From Chytridium lagenaria (lineage: Eukaryota > Chytridiomycota > Chytridiomycetes > Chytridiales > Chytridiaceae): DNA of 64,000 nucleotides. Position numbers and translations under genes: made by a program. Below, piece by piece: positions 25,815 through 37,918 of this stretch. Positions within the stretch are counted from its first letter, which is position 1. Each line of letters begins with the position of its first letter. The notes beneath the pieces were generated by a model, which was given only the letters and a program-made list of their open reading frames with translations, was not told the DNA's origin and searched no databases. The stretch is from the NCBI GenBank assembly GCA_025449115.1, contig JAHLKC010000150.1:1-64000 (forward strand), given 5' to 3'.

Positions 25815-26507
25815 GAGTAGGTAAGATGCTTATCAGACCCCGTCACAGATATTTGGACATGTCCAGAAGTCTCCGACCTCTTAGCCAAAATACCATACTT
25901 CATCATAATGGGAGAGAGCATCCACGCAATCTCCTTTTGGCTGTTCTTCAACGCCCCGGACCTTATTCTGCTTCGCTAGTGCATCTTTCACGGATGAGAA
26001 AAACGGATGACACCAAAGACGAGGACAATGTCGTCGCCCGTAACTTGGACCATAACTACAACCCGTGGATCCCTATCTCAGTCTTTGATTTCAGCTTCAG
26101 GATTGGATCGAACTCGATGTGTATCTCTCCTTCTTGGACTCAGCAATAATATTGCTCCGATGACCTCAAACTCAGCGATCTCAGCATGAACGGCATAGGG
26201 ATTCCAATTGGAAGGCGTTCGCTCTAGGCTGCTGCAGATTTTGTCCGTCAAGAGCATTCCCAGTGATGCTAAATCTTGAAACCAACACACACTCGATGAT
26301 GACCCGTTTTATTTAGGGACAAGATCTAAGAGGCCGGATGATAAAGATTTCGAATACGTCACTTTGCTGTAATCTGCAGGCCCTTCCAGTATCCGCCGCC
26401 AATACGCGCTTTCGCCCTATGTTTTCAGCAGCGCAGATCCCTTTTAGCTATCTGGCTAGCGCTGGCGTGGCAGCCGCAATCCGCGCCCGCTCATCTTCAG
26501 AAGCCAT
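25815..26507 (-). pseudogene. degraded or badly sequenced reading frame of unknown family
   Basis: An ATG at 26507 opens MASEDERARIAAATPALA, and coding-like segments follow in shifting frames. They are YWRRILEGPADYSKVTYSK (26340-26400), DLASLGMLLTDKICSSLER then NPYAVHAEIAEFEV (26170-26280), EIHIEFDPILKLKSK (about 26085-26130), VVVMVQVTGDDIVLVFGVI (about 26000-26060) and VKDALAKQNKVRG (about 25955-25990). At least four frame changes and two in-frame stops separate them. The plus strand also has a 107-codon open frame over part of this region, so the minus reading is not certain. I do not recognise the protein. Confidence 0.3.
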
Positions 26508-27166
26508 TATCGCTGCTGAAAAAAAAGGGCGGATGGGCGACAGTTACTTGATATTCCCTCCTCTCATCAGCCATTGCCCATCTCATGCCTCCCATACCTC
26601 CCTCCCATCAGTGTTGTCTTCTTGACTGCATGAATACGCTGAATTCGCTTTTCGTTCTTCCCACGGTCTATCTTCGTAATCTGCTCAATTGTTGTGAAGA
26701 TTGTTCTTCCCGCATTATTATACATATATATATTTTTAAGACTTTCAATCCGCTTTATCCTTTTTCAGGCTTGGAGGGCGTCGTCGACTTCAGTAAGGTG
26801 GTTTGCCCAACTGCTGAACCGTAGTGTATACCTAGGCGTAATACCCCTCGGATGGTTAACCAACATACTTATCTCCCTATTAGTTTTTTCGTCAACGTAA
26901 AACATATATTTATTCTATCTATTATCCCAGTGGCCTCTAAATATTACTTGTAATCTATTTTTGGATTTTAGACAATTTCTCGGATTTGGGAGGGACACTT
27001 TGGATCGGACTACTTGACGGCCGACATTCTGTCATTCCGCCATCTTTGGAACAAGTCTCGCCAGCGCTTGGATTACTGCCCTGCTTGATCCGTCTCGATA
27101 CCAGAATTCCACAGTAATCATTCAACGTTTAGATTTGAATAGTGGACAAGTCTTTGACATCAGAGA
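26508..27166. other. intergenic region upstream of the transcription-factor array
   Basis: Divergent spacer between the degraded minus frame and ZnTF-1. TATATATATA near 26725 and AT-rich sequence around 26890-26970. No gene seen. Confidence 0.4.
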
Positions 27167-30100
27167 ATGACGCCAACGGCTGAGGTTTCCCGCCCTTTGG
27201 ACTCCAATGCAGGTGCTGCCGCACCAGGGGTACCAAGGCCGCAAGGTGCATTTATGAACGCTGGAAACAAGCGCGTGTAAGAATCCCTCCTGTGCCTTTT
27301 TTTCTGAGAGCGTGTATGCCAAAGACGACTTATAAAGACGATCGTAAACTAACCTCCACTTATTCACAGTGCCTGTGGAGTGTGCAGGAGTAAAAAGTAC
27401 AAGTGTGATGGCACTCTTCCAGGATGCGCAAAGCGTCTTTCGTCGCAAGATGTCTCTGCGGTCCCTCAAAAGCAGCTAGCACCAAAGTCTGACCGTTTCT
27501 CACAACATCAACATTCACATCCTCGACGTCCTGATTTCCAATTTTACCAACATCACCGGCACACATCACCGTCATCTGGAACTACGTTAGAATTACCAAC
27601 TGTAGTTTATCAGCGCTCAAGTCTATCTCCAATTGCTGCTTCTACCTTTGATCACAATTGCTTTTCGAACGAACGCAGCGTTATTAATGAAACGTCCCAA
27701 GTTCTACAATAAGCGAACCCCCTTATTCATCCTCCCTTCATCTATCCAAACGCTTAAAACAAAATTCGTCTTTACCACCAACGCCTCCCCTCTTCAGCGA
27801 CACACGTTCAAATAACTTCTTCCTCCCCACTCCTACCTTTCGCGATTCTCTCAACCCTCTCACCTCACTCCTCGATACCATCAGCATTTCCTTTGCATTA
27901 GAAGACGAAAGCGTCAAAACCAAGCAGCGCTGTCGAATAAGTGGAGGCGACGTGACTGTGCCTCAAAGAGTAGATGAGGGGGAGATTTGGATCGAAAGGA
28001 TGATGCTTGAGAAATATTTCAAGTGCCATTCGCATTTTGCGTATGAAGTGGTTCATCGACGGACTTTTTTGGAGACGCTGCCTTTACAGCCTGCTGTGCT
28101 CAGGTCAGTTTGCATTTGATGTATCATCAATTTTATTAAAGAAAGAAAGGATGGGAATTTAATTTTTTTTTTCTTAAAAAAGATATGCAATGTGTGCTTT
28201 GGGTGGGAAGCTTTCGATTCCTCCGGCACCGCATGCAGTAGTTCGGTCGTATTTTGAGAAGGCGAGAGCGCTAATCTCCGATTGCATGGAGGATTGTACC
28301 TTGGAGCACGTCCAGGCTTGTTTTCTGATGGCAGTTTGTGGTTCCAGTAGGTGTCCTTTTTTTTGAAATATGGACGGCGTTTCCCGTTTCTCTACCTTAA
28401 TTATTGTGCCTTTTGTTTTGTACACAGCGTCACTGACCTTTGTATAGCACTGGACTATATTGGAATCTCCTTTGCAATGCTCGGGCTAGCAGCTCGCATG
28501 GTAAGGCTTACAGACTCGAAACATTAATTTCTAGCTATCATTTATATATATCTATATGATTTACTAAGATTGTTGAATCTTGTGTAGGCAGAATATATGA
28601 GGCTTTACCAAGATCCTGACGACGATGATACACTTCGCAACACACTAACGTGGGAGGAAAAGGAGGCTAGGAGGAGATGCTTCTGGTCGATATATTTTTG
28701 TGACAAGAGTGAGAATTGCGTTTCTCAATTACTTCCTCAATGAAGTAAATTACTAACTTTACTCTATTTGCAGTGGTATGTGTCATGTCGGGACTGCCTG
28801 GTTTTTTTCCAGACCAACGACTTAACGCTATCACAGTCCAACCTGTTTGCGACAACAGCCTCTTTACAGCCCTTGAACCTCTGCATCTCGGCTTGGAACC
28901 GAAACCATGCCCCGACAGTGCACTAAATCGTTTAAATCAGATTATAGCAGTTGGGAAACGTATTCAAATGGCAGTTGGTTTTAAACCTGCCGAGTCTTTT
29001 GAAACACTCGAGCAGATGCGACCAGAACTTATCGCTTCTGAGGCTGCGCTTACAAATCTGTTTGATGCATTGCCACCGCATTTGCGAAAGGAACCTTCAG
29101 AGCTTTTTATGCATGAAGCCTTTTCTACTGATGAGACGGCGTTTGCGCGGATGGTTGCGAGAGCCGCTCTCGAGGAGCACATGTCTGCCGATCCTGAATC
29201 ACCTGCTGCCGCTATAACAAGAGTCGGTAGAGGTGACGCGTGGGATTATAATTACATTCACGCTTTATACCATGCCCTTATCTGCCTAACACATCGACCG
29301 CGCTTACTTCTCTATGCTGGACTCTACCGCCTCCCTCCACACAATTCTGACGAAGCACGGCTTCTTCAGAGGACTATTGAACGGTCAGAAAAGAGTGCTG
29401 GATTCATCGTTACACTTGCTGAGCGTATTCTTCGTGCAGGAATAGCATTCTCTCAGCACCCAGCAATTCTATTTAATTTGGGTGGGAACTCTACGCCGTC
29501 GTGGGAGAACATCTTCTCTGCATTATCTCAGACTTCAATATTGCTAGGATTGGACGACGGGACTTACAATAATAATCCTTACGCTCCTCACGTTAATGGT
29601 GTCACACCTCCGCCTTCTATCGCACCATGTCAAGTCTACACATCACACTCTCACCCCTCAGTTCAACGACCTAAGAGGACCAAGATCGCGGAGGTGGATT
29701 CTCACCCATTTTTCGGGTTTGCCATGATGATCTCTGCCATGACGCTTGCGGATCTTGCTGCGTTGCAACGGCGTCTACATCCGCCGGACTCGCCTGCTCT
29801 CTCGTCATACCTCGTGCATTGTCACAGAGCCATCAAGTTGATTCAACGGTATTTGAAGAGCGTTACAGTGTTTTGGCATTATACAGATGATTATCTTGAT
29901 GGTGCGGCTGAGCTTTTGGACTCGCTTGTTGGGTTGGGAAGAATGGTGGTGGAGGTCGAGAAGAGTATGGTGATGGGGATGGCTATGGAGGAGGGAACGG
30001 ATATGGAGGCGCTGGAGGCGCTGGTGGGGTGGCGGTGGTGGCGCGGGTGTGGTGTTTCCATCTCCAGCTTCCGCTATGACGTCGCCGGTTGAGGAGAGGA

Positions 30101-30448
30101 GAGCAGATGTAGCGCCGTCTACGGCGACGAAAGCATCTTGTAGACTCAAAGGAAGCATGATAGGCTTGGGGCTTACATGGTGTCTGATGAAGGGAGATTG
30201 GGAGATTCTGGATTTTTGAACCAACGCCTTGGACAGTTGAACGAGCGAGGTGCGGGAGGTTCAGGGAGTTCATCTGTAAGGGATGGTCATTTGAGGCGGC
30301 AAGAAGGAGAAGGGCTGCGGCTACGGGTGGTGATGTCGCTGGAGAAGCTGAGTTTATGGCATCGCTCGGCCTTAATGGGGATGGTGTTGGCGAGTATTTT
30401 AGTGGGATGACAAATTTGGACGCGCTTATTCGTGAGGTGTTAAAATAA
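27167..30448 (+). CDS. zinc-cluster transcription factor 1 (four-Cys cluster, fungal-specific TF domain)
   Basis: ATG 27167. Exon 1 ends at 27276 and splices in phase 2 to 27370, giving VA then the cluster CGVCRSKKYKCDGTLPGC followed by AKR: four cysteines, no fifth or sixth. A Ser/Pro-rich linker slips frame near 27690. The middle domain has IWIERMMLEKYFKCH, FAYEVVHRRTFLE, RYAMCALGG and EEKEARRRCFWSIYFCDK, the typical fungal TF segment, and then a long helical part with HALICLTHRPRLLLYAGLYR. The frame slips again near 30030; the natural end is probably 30448 (EYFSGMTNLDALIREVLK) rather than 30092. It is the longest and most divergent member of the array. Expected to be a nuclear DNA-binding regulator; target genes are unknown. 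Confidence 0.7.
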
Positions 30449-30740
30449 TGGCACCCGCTTTTGTTAATAGGATTATAATGGTGTTGATGCAGTAATATTG
30501 TGTGCTTGAGCATTTTACATGCTTCAAGTAATTTCTCTACGTAATTTTAATCTTTTATGTGTTTTACTTCGGCTTACCTCATGAGAAACTTAGTTGATTT
30601 TGGTGACTGGCATGAGTCGGCAGTAGATTTGTTCTACTATTTTGTCACCCGATACATAAATCGAAGAGTCATATAAAATCAGGAGAAGTGTGAAAGGGTA
30701 TATCAGGCCGTTAATTCAACATTGATTACTCTAGAGAATA
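30449..30740. other. short spacer downstream of ZnTF-1
   Basis: AT-rich 3' flank; could also hold a missing 3' exon of the histone-fold-like frame at 30741. No independent gene seen. Confidence 0.3.
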
Positions 30741-30926
30741 TCATACATGGATTAGTGAATGATTGAGCTTGGTAGTGGCAGTAAGCTTCTCTTGAATGAT
30801 AACCCTGACATAGGCAGCTGTCAATTTGAGGCGAGTGGAGGTAACTCTTGTAGTGTCGTCAGAATCATCGGAATAGCCATGCATCAACCTCCATAGCAAA
30901 CGTGTCAGACGCGCTAGTCTTTTTGG
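30741..30926 (-). CDS. possible small histone-fold protein (CENP-X/MHF2-like fragment)
   Basis: A short minus frame, read from an internal ATG (MPKRLARLTRLLWRLMHG). It contains DDTTRVTSTRLKLTAAYVRV followed by IIQEKL, which resembles the CENP-X pattern of an acidic loop, d-T-R-(V/I)-S, then a helix ending in a Y-(V/L)-R-.-(F/I)-(V/I)-.-E-A motif. A CENP-X protein should continue with a second helix pair ending in a PQLLLDF-like tail. That is absent here, so the 3' exon or part of the protein is missing. The similarity is by eye on about 40 residues and may be chance. It lies on the strand opposite to the flanking regulators. Confidence 0.28.
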   Translation of the reverse strand, partial: PKRLARLTRLLWRLMHGYSDDSDDTTRVTSTRLKLTAAYVRVIIQEKLTATTKLNHSLIHV

Positions 30927-31364
30927 CATGGCCAAAATAGATTTAGTCAAAGAACACGTTGAAGCATCAGTCTGTTGTTGACGTCGCAGAGGCTCTGCAG
31001 ACGATAAAAGTAGTGTAAGATTGCCGCACCTTTAATAACTTATAACTTCACTCTCTTTATTCATGTATTTTTTGGTAGTAATTGCCTTCATGCCTCTGAA
31101 CTTTTTCCCTTCCCTTTTTCATTGCACTTGGCGATGCTCGTGCGAAACAAAACCGTCAATTTGCTTGTTTTGTGGAAGTTACAGGCCGCATACCCGAATC
31201 AACGTCTCCCATAGAGCCAACCGAATGTGGTACGTTTCCCGATACTCGGATCCCAGAACGGATTTTTTATTTTGAGGACTGGGGAAAAAAAAAATTAATA
31301 GCACCAGAAAGGATTGCATTTCCGTTTCCGCATTTTCAACAACCCCCAACTCCGGCCTCAAGAC
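30927..31364. other. spacer between ZnTF-1 and ZnTF-2
   Basis: No convincing frame; should contain the ZnTF-2 promoter. Confidence 0.35.
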
Positions 31365-33428
31365 ATGCCGAATAGATACAAGCTGGATGCCCCTGTTCAA
31401 ACGGCGTCGTCGTCTCTTGTTGTATCATTCTACGGACCGAATCCAACAAAGACGTAAGTATTGCTCTGCTTCAGAGGCAGAGAGAAATCGGTGGGGGGTG
31501 TGAAGATTGTTGAGGCAGTGTGGGAGGATCAGCAGTCGTTCATTTTCTTAACTTTACTTCCAAAACTGCAGGTCTTGCGACTTTTGTAGATCCCGCAAGA
31601 GAAAGTGTAATGGATCTGTGCGGGAATGTGGAAAGTTCAAAGAGGGAGCCTCTGTGCCGGCGTCCGATCCCGGTTCCAGTAAAGCGAGAAGGGTGGCGTC
31701 ACCATCTTCATCATCCTCGCTTCCCGGAAAAAAGAGGAAAAGATCCCTCACAGCAACCACTGTGGAGTCCGATTTGATTCAAATATCGCCTTCAGCGTAT
31801 GACGACGAACTGAGTTTTCCGAGGGAGCAAAGCTATAGTCTTGCAGAACCTAGTCTTGACCCGTTGATTCTATTCTTGGATAGTATCGGTGTATACGACT
31901 ATGTTTTTGACACCAAAGAGTCATATATCGGATTTAGAAAACCATCACGTGAGGAGGATCATGTTATCGAGCGTTTCTGCACATCATCGCATTTTTACCC
32001 CTTTGAAGTCTTCAAGAGGTTCTCTCTTGGTCATCAAATGGAAACTATGCCACATATGTTGAGGTAACTATCACAATGTTCTGGTAGATAACTGATGATT
32101 TATTCAAGGTATGCATTTTACGCATACTGCTGCCGTATGTCGGTTCCGCCTGCGCCCACACAAATTTCAGAAAAGTTTTACACATTGGCCAAGGAGTCTA
32201 TGAATTGGTATAAGTCAATGAATGGTGACAGTGGCTTACAAAAATCTTACAGGTGCATGGACAATCCAAGCTTGACTTCGTTGCAAGCACTCATGTTGAT
32301 GAACATAACCGCTGCATGTGGGTAACATTTAAATGTTGTGGGTGTTTGACAGTTTCAAGGTTTTGGTGATCATCCTGGCCGATACAAGTATCGCAATATG
32401 GCTTTTAGAATGGTATTTTGAAAGCTTGGTTTAATTAATATTATCTCTCCCTTTTTTTTCTTTCTTTTTCATTCACTCATACTTCATAAATCTTTTTAAG
32501 GCTTCGTATTTGAGGCTGGATGCTCCTTGCCTCTTGTATTTGCCATCAGGTAAAGAGCTTACCGAATTCGAGAAAGACGCACGAGACCGATGTTGGAGAA
32601 CTTGTATTCTCACTGACAATAGTAAGCATTCTGCTTTCTTCGTCTATTTGACAGCACTGTAAAGCTAATCTTTTGTTTTCCTACTTAATAGTACACGCTA
32701 CAATATCTGGTCACCCGCGGTTTTTTCATTACTCGTTTTCGCAAGTCGCAAGCGCGGGCTTTTTTCAGTACATTCCTCCAAATGATCTCGGCAAAGAGTC
32801 TTTGATGTACTACCTTACTACCCTCAGCGAAGTGATGTTCTCCATTAAGGAGTGTGTCTCTCTACCCTTGTCGACGGCAGAAGAAGTGGAAAGCTATCGT
32901 GTTAGAATAAGAGAAACCGAAGGAAGGCTTACAGAATGGAAATTCTCTCTTCCACCGTCATTTGATGTGGAAGCATCCGAGGCTTGGAGCTCTGTTGAGA
33001 TGATTGGGGATGTTCCTGTGGACGTTGACCGGATCACGATATACCTTGGATACCATGCATGCAATTGTCTCATCTATCGCTCTCGACTTCTCGTTGTTGA
33101 TTCCTTTGCGGACAACCAACCTCGATCCGCAGCCAGGTCCTTTGACGTTGCTTTCCGGTCAGCCGTCCTTATTGCAATGACGGCGAAGAAGACCCTTTCT
33201 TTAAAGTGTTTTCGTAGCACGCTATTTCCGCTTTCGGGATATTGTGTCCTTATCTCGGGACTCGTCTTGTGCAATATTTGCAGTCAGTTTTCTGACAGCG
33301 TGCAGGAGGAAGAGATAAGGGCTCTTGTTATGGTTGAGATGGAGTTTCTGAAAAAGATGTCAGAGTTTTGGCTCATGTCGAAACCTTGGCTGGATTTGTT
33401 GGAGGCTGAATTTCAACATATTTTATAA
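31365..33428 (+). CDS. zinc-cluster transcription factor 2 (four-Cys cluster)
   Basis: ATG 31365 (MPNRYKLDAPVQTASSS). Exon 1 ends at 31453 and splices in phase 2 to 31572, giving TS then CDFCRSRKRKCNGSVREC followed by GKF: four cysteines only. A nuclear-type basic stretch GKKRKRS follows. The middle domain opens LDPLILFLDSIGVYDYVFD, then PHMLR (exon end 32063), RYAFYAYCCRMS, and WCMDNPSL after removal of a 45-nt intron. NPSLTSLQALMLM, RDRCWRTCILTDN and FQYIPPNDLGKES follow, ending LLEAEFQHIL at 33428. Other introns lie at about 32325-32500 and 32622-32691. Frames are largely intact. This is the best-preserved member for defining the family. Confidence 0.75.
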
Positions 33429-33648
33429 TCGCATCTGTTTTATTATATATTTTTTCTCAAATCCATTCAATCACTTTACACAACATTATTAAAAACTTTA
33501 TCTTGATTTCCTATCTAATTATGTTTTTGGTCGATTGTAAATGGCGAAAAGAAGAGGCATGGTTTGGCTTTCTGGGATGGATGTAAACTCTTAAAATCGA
33601 ACAACGAATTCAAACCACCCGGGTTGCTGTAGTTACCTATTTATATAT

Positions 33649-35616
33649 TTAAACAGTCATCCTAGTGCCTGAGTTTATTGCAAACTCTATAGCGCGCTCA
33701 TCATTGGGCCTCAGCGTTGCCCTCTCCTTTTGTAATATCCCCATATACAGTTTCGCAATCAACCAAAACACCGAAAGTCTTTGTAGAAACTCATCGAGCA
33801 GCACAAACACCTCATCTATCTCCCTCCTCTTCTCAGCGTCATTCATGTCTTTCCAAAGTTCACATAAAAATAATCCCGCCATCAATACACTCTGTCCCAT
33901 GAACGGATGCAGATTGATATGCCGATGCGAAACAATATCCCTTGACACCCTCCCTATAATCACCGCAGAAGCAGAAGCATGCACCCGACATACGTCCGCA
34001 AACCGACCCAATGACGCTGCCTGTCGTATCATAACCCGTCCCAGTAAACACATAGCCCCATGATACCCCAACAACAACGTCGCCCGAGTCCCACAAGCAT
34101 CCAGTGACGGTGACGAATTATCCGCTGAAAAAGTCGCCCCTCTCCAAAAGTTCGGTTCATCAATGTTCAAGTTTGGAGGTAATCCGTTCCTCCATGCATG
34201 CAACATCCCAAGAGCTGTCAGCACGTCATTGTCTTTAGGATCTTGGGCAAGGAGACTTTGATGGCTGAACTTTTCATCGAGTTGCCAAATATTCAACAAG
34301 ACATAACTCAACGTTGTGATATAATCGACGAGAGCTGTACGCGATGTGTCGTTGGGAGGGAGAAAGCGGTAAAATTGGAGATTTGGAATCATAACGCGGG
34401 TCTGGCTGAAACGTTTAACGTGAGGAGTACCCCAAGAAAAGACTAACGAGATAATTTGAGTTTTTTCGTTTTCGTACTGCAAGGGAGAACGTACCATTAT
34501 CTAGAAAGAGACAAGTTCTCCAACAAAGATCTCGAACCGTTCGTTCTTGGTATGTTGGAACTCTGTCTGGTTCTCCAGGGAACTGTAGCAGCATTGGTGT
34601 ATCCATTTTCATTAAAGCGGCCTGCCAAAAAAACAATCCGGGTTAGTAAGAGAAACGATAAAAGAGGCAAAGGCGGTTTTGGCCACATACCAATCTGAAA
34701 GCCATATCCTTATACGACATTCTCGCGGCATGATCCCCGAAGCCTAAAAAGTAAAAGCATTTAGAACAAATATGTAAGAAAAAGAAAGAGGAAAAAATCA
34801 AGTAAGATCATACTCGTTGCGCAGAAAGAAAGCAATATCAATGCCTGCAAGCTCTCCAGGGTGGGATGGTCGATGCACCACGGTATCAACTTTCGTGCAA
34901 GACTGTAATATCTCGCAGAGATAGGATGTGGTGCTTTCGGAGTCGAAAAATAGTCCACAATACGTACACAAAGTTAACCTTTGAATCTATTAATTCAAAA
35001 ATGTACACATAACAATCCCCACCTCAAGACCTGCGGCATAGCGGAAAGAGCAGAATAATCAGTGATTCTTGTAAAGACATCAAACGAGAACCCTTGCGTC
35101 GAATTATGATAATTTCGAACCATCAGTACATCCTCGTAAGATGGTACCGACGGTTCTCCACATCCTGTCAGCGGTGGTTCAAAATCTAATATTTGAATGT
35201 TGCCAAGAAAGACAGATATCGGATCCAAGAACTTTGATATCAACGGGGAGGTTATGGTGGATGAAGCGGGGCTGATGACGACGCTGATGGAGGTGCTGAG
35301 GGTTCTCGTTGCTCTAGGTTCGGTCGTTGGGTATTGGGGTTATACGGAAAGAAGGTTGCAGGGCGAGCACGTCTTGGGGCATTGGTTGCTCCATAGTATT
35401 CACACTTCTTCAGCTTGCCGTTACATCGTCTCTTGCGGCGTTTGCAGTAATCGCATGCTCTGTAAAAGTATTCATTGAATGCGGGGTTATGCTTGTTTTT
35501 TAAGTTATGGGTAGTTTTATTTACGCTATCAGACTGGGTATTGACGGACGAGCTCTTCCAACGTTATTTTGCGCTAAGGCATCAGCAGCTCGACTCCATG
35601 GATCACCGTCGTCCAT
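33649..35616 (-). CDS. zinc-cluster transcription factor 3 (four-Cys cluster)
   Basis: ATG 35616 (MDDGDPWSRAADALA). Exon 1 ends SLIA at a GTAAAT donor and joins in phase 2 to the cluster CDYCKRRKRRCNGKLKKC followed by EYY: four cysteines only. A frame slip around 35250-35290 leads into ISKFLDPISVFLGNIQILDF, SMPQVLR-type exon end, SLARKLIPWCIDHPTLESLQ, RDLCWRTCLFLDN and FYRFLPPNDTSRTALVDYIT. The C-terminal exon runs to 33649. The exon boundaries fall at the same motif positions as in ZnTF-2 and ZnTF-6, indicating recent common origin. First of four consecutive minus-strand members. Confidence 0.7.
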
Positions 35617-35853
35617 ACGAAAGCCGACACCTCCCTTCCTCGAACTCGAACAATCAAATTATGGGGCGCCCTCAAATAAACTTTTGTAGCTGGGACAAAA
35701 TTTGGGAGTATTATGTATCCGGATTTATCACGTCATTTCACGTGGTTTAAAACCTTCCGATAAGATAAAATTAAACCTTAACATGCAACACAGCTCTTGG
35801 GAGACCGTGGATTCCCAAATGAAAATTATTACTACTAATTAAATGCTGGATGA

Positions 35854-37642
35854 TCAACCGAGATCCAGTACCCGTTTTACTTCGGCGTCAAACCTGTTTA
35901 CTTCCATTCGGACGCCTTTCCATATCCCACTCAGGCGAGAAAACTCCATCAGATCTCTTAACCGCCTCTTCGCCAGTCCCCTACTCTCCACATCGCCATA
36001 CACCCCGCTCATGATCCCGTCCAAAATCCACCTCCCAACACCAAATTGAGCAATAGTCATGATAGGGTGGTAGTCAAATGTGGCACGTGATTCTTGCTGC
36101 TCCTTCAAAATATCCCTTGCCGCTTCTGCTATCGCAATGGCGGATATTTCTGACTTCACTTCGAATTCTTGGGCAATCGTAAATGTGGATGGATGGAGAG
36201 TCATGCGCGTCCTGCAGAGCCTGGTCGCGCTGCCAATGAGTGTCATGATGCCGTGAAATCCAATGTAGATAGATAGCCTATAGCTATCATACGCGTGCGT
36301 CACATCACCGTCATTTGATTCAAGGGCACCGTTATCATGACGGTCCAACGTACACCATCTCCAAAACCGTTTATCGTCATCACAATGAAGGGAGTGTGGA
36401 AGAGTCGACTTCCAAGCTTCATACATCTCCATGGCGGTTCGTACATGGTTAAAAAAAATGTCGCCGTCAGCGGTCTGATCGTTGGAAGTCGGCGCTTGGA
36501 CGCTCCGTCGGATCTCAAAAGAGGTGGATTGGATGTGACATAAGATATGGGAAAATGTGGTCATATACCGAAAGAGTGAAGCAGAGTCGGTTTCTTCCAG
36601 TCGCGTAGGTGTTAGGTAACGAGGATGTAGGATGGGGAAGATATCGTCTTTGCCATGTTTAAAATAGCGAGAAAGGATTCCTAGACGAGATAAAGACGCT
36701 ATCATGTTGTCGGAAAAGATGCAATGGCTCCAAAGGATGTCACGATCATCGCAGTCGGCTTCGGTTAAAATTCTAAGAGAAGGGAGCTGCAAGAGCGTTT
36801 CCGTGTCGAGTTTAAGAAGTGCAGCCTATTCAGAAGGTTTTTTGTAACTATGAGTCGATGAATGCATGTCAAAAGAGCCTTATAGAAATTGAAACTTACC
36901 ATCCGACAAGCCGCATCACCTATGACGGAAAGAGAAACAAAGTCTCCAAGCGCTTAAACAAAATCTATTATTTACACCTGACCATCTTATCCTACAGCAA
37001 GAGAAAAATCGACAATACGCAACTCACCTAATCCAAAGACACTCAACAACAATAATCCCCTCAAGCAAGCCAGCGACGGTGTATCAAAACAATCTGTCAT
37101 GGCTTCCCTCGCCGCTGCAAAACATTTTCTCCCCACCACTTCTGGTGCAGGAGGTCTTGAAAAATGTGAGCAAAACGCCAATGTCGCAAGCCTGCACCAA
37201 AAGTGCGTCAATATAATTCTCTTTCAAGGAGAACCTACCGAAGTATATGTGGATAATCATTCAACCTATCCACCACATCCCTCCTCGAAATCAAACCCAT
37301 ATCATATCCTTGTGTTGTAGTGACGTACTTGTTCACAATCCAAACCCCGAAATCCCGTCCAATCCCTCCTCGTTTCGTTGTCAAAGCTGTCTCCCCCACA
37401 GGATATAGCATATAAAACGGGTCTTGAAGGTCCAGTTGATCCATCAATTTACGAGTGGGTCATTTAGTGTTTTGGGTATTAAGGCATGTGCAAGGGATGG
37501 GGAAGAGGTTGTGATGGATGTATGGGAATAGGAGCATTGACGGCATTCTGCAAGGCTACCGTTGCAGCTTACTCTTCTTTGTTGGCATAAGGGGGCATGC
37601 TGAATGGGCTTTGTTGCGGAATCGAGACGGTCCACGGATCAT
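35854..37642 (-). CDS. zinc-cluster transcription factor 4 (five-Cys cluster, frame slip in the cluster)
   Basis: A tentative start is ATG 37642 (MIRGPSRFRNKAHSA). The cluster reads C-PL-C-QQRRVS-C-NGSLAE-C-RQ-C followed by SYSH, if one base of the G5 run at 37591-37595 is discounted. It therefore keeps a fifth cysteine, unlike its neighbours, but no sixth. Downstream are DQLDLQDPFYMLYPVGE, DYPHILR (exon end), FCSHFSRPPAPEVVG, TPSLACLRGLLLLS, RDILWSHCIFSDN and a long last exon 35854-36792 ending VKRVLDLG. The basic residues between Cys2 and Cys3 are weaker (QQRRVS) than in the others, so DNA binding may differ. No upstream phase-2 intron was found. Confidence 0.62.
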
Positions 37643-37918
37643 GTGCAGAAGGATGACGAGCGAAGCATTGAGTTTATTTATTTTCAAGCCTGTGATTTCA
37701 TGTGCTACGGGGTTTTTTGCTTAACAGCATTCCCAAACAAAGCACGAACCACAGAGTCCGACCTGATTATAGAATAAAGCAACGAACAACTGCCAACACA
37801 CCCCAAAAATAAATAGGAACCAGGTTTACTTACAAGTTACGGGTATGTATGGCCATATATTCTCCATCATCTATTTAAATCCACCCCAAATATATATACA
37901 AATTAATAACATGATAAT

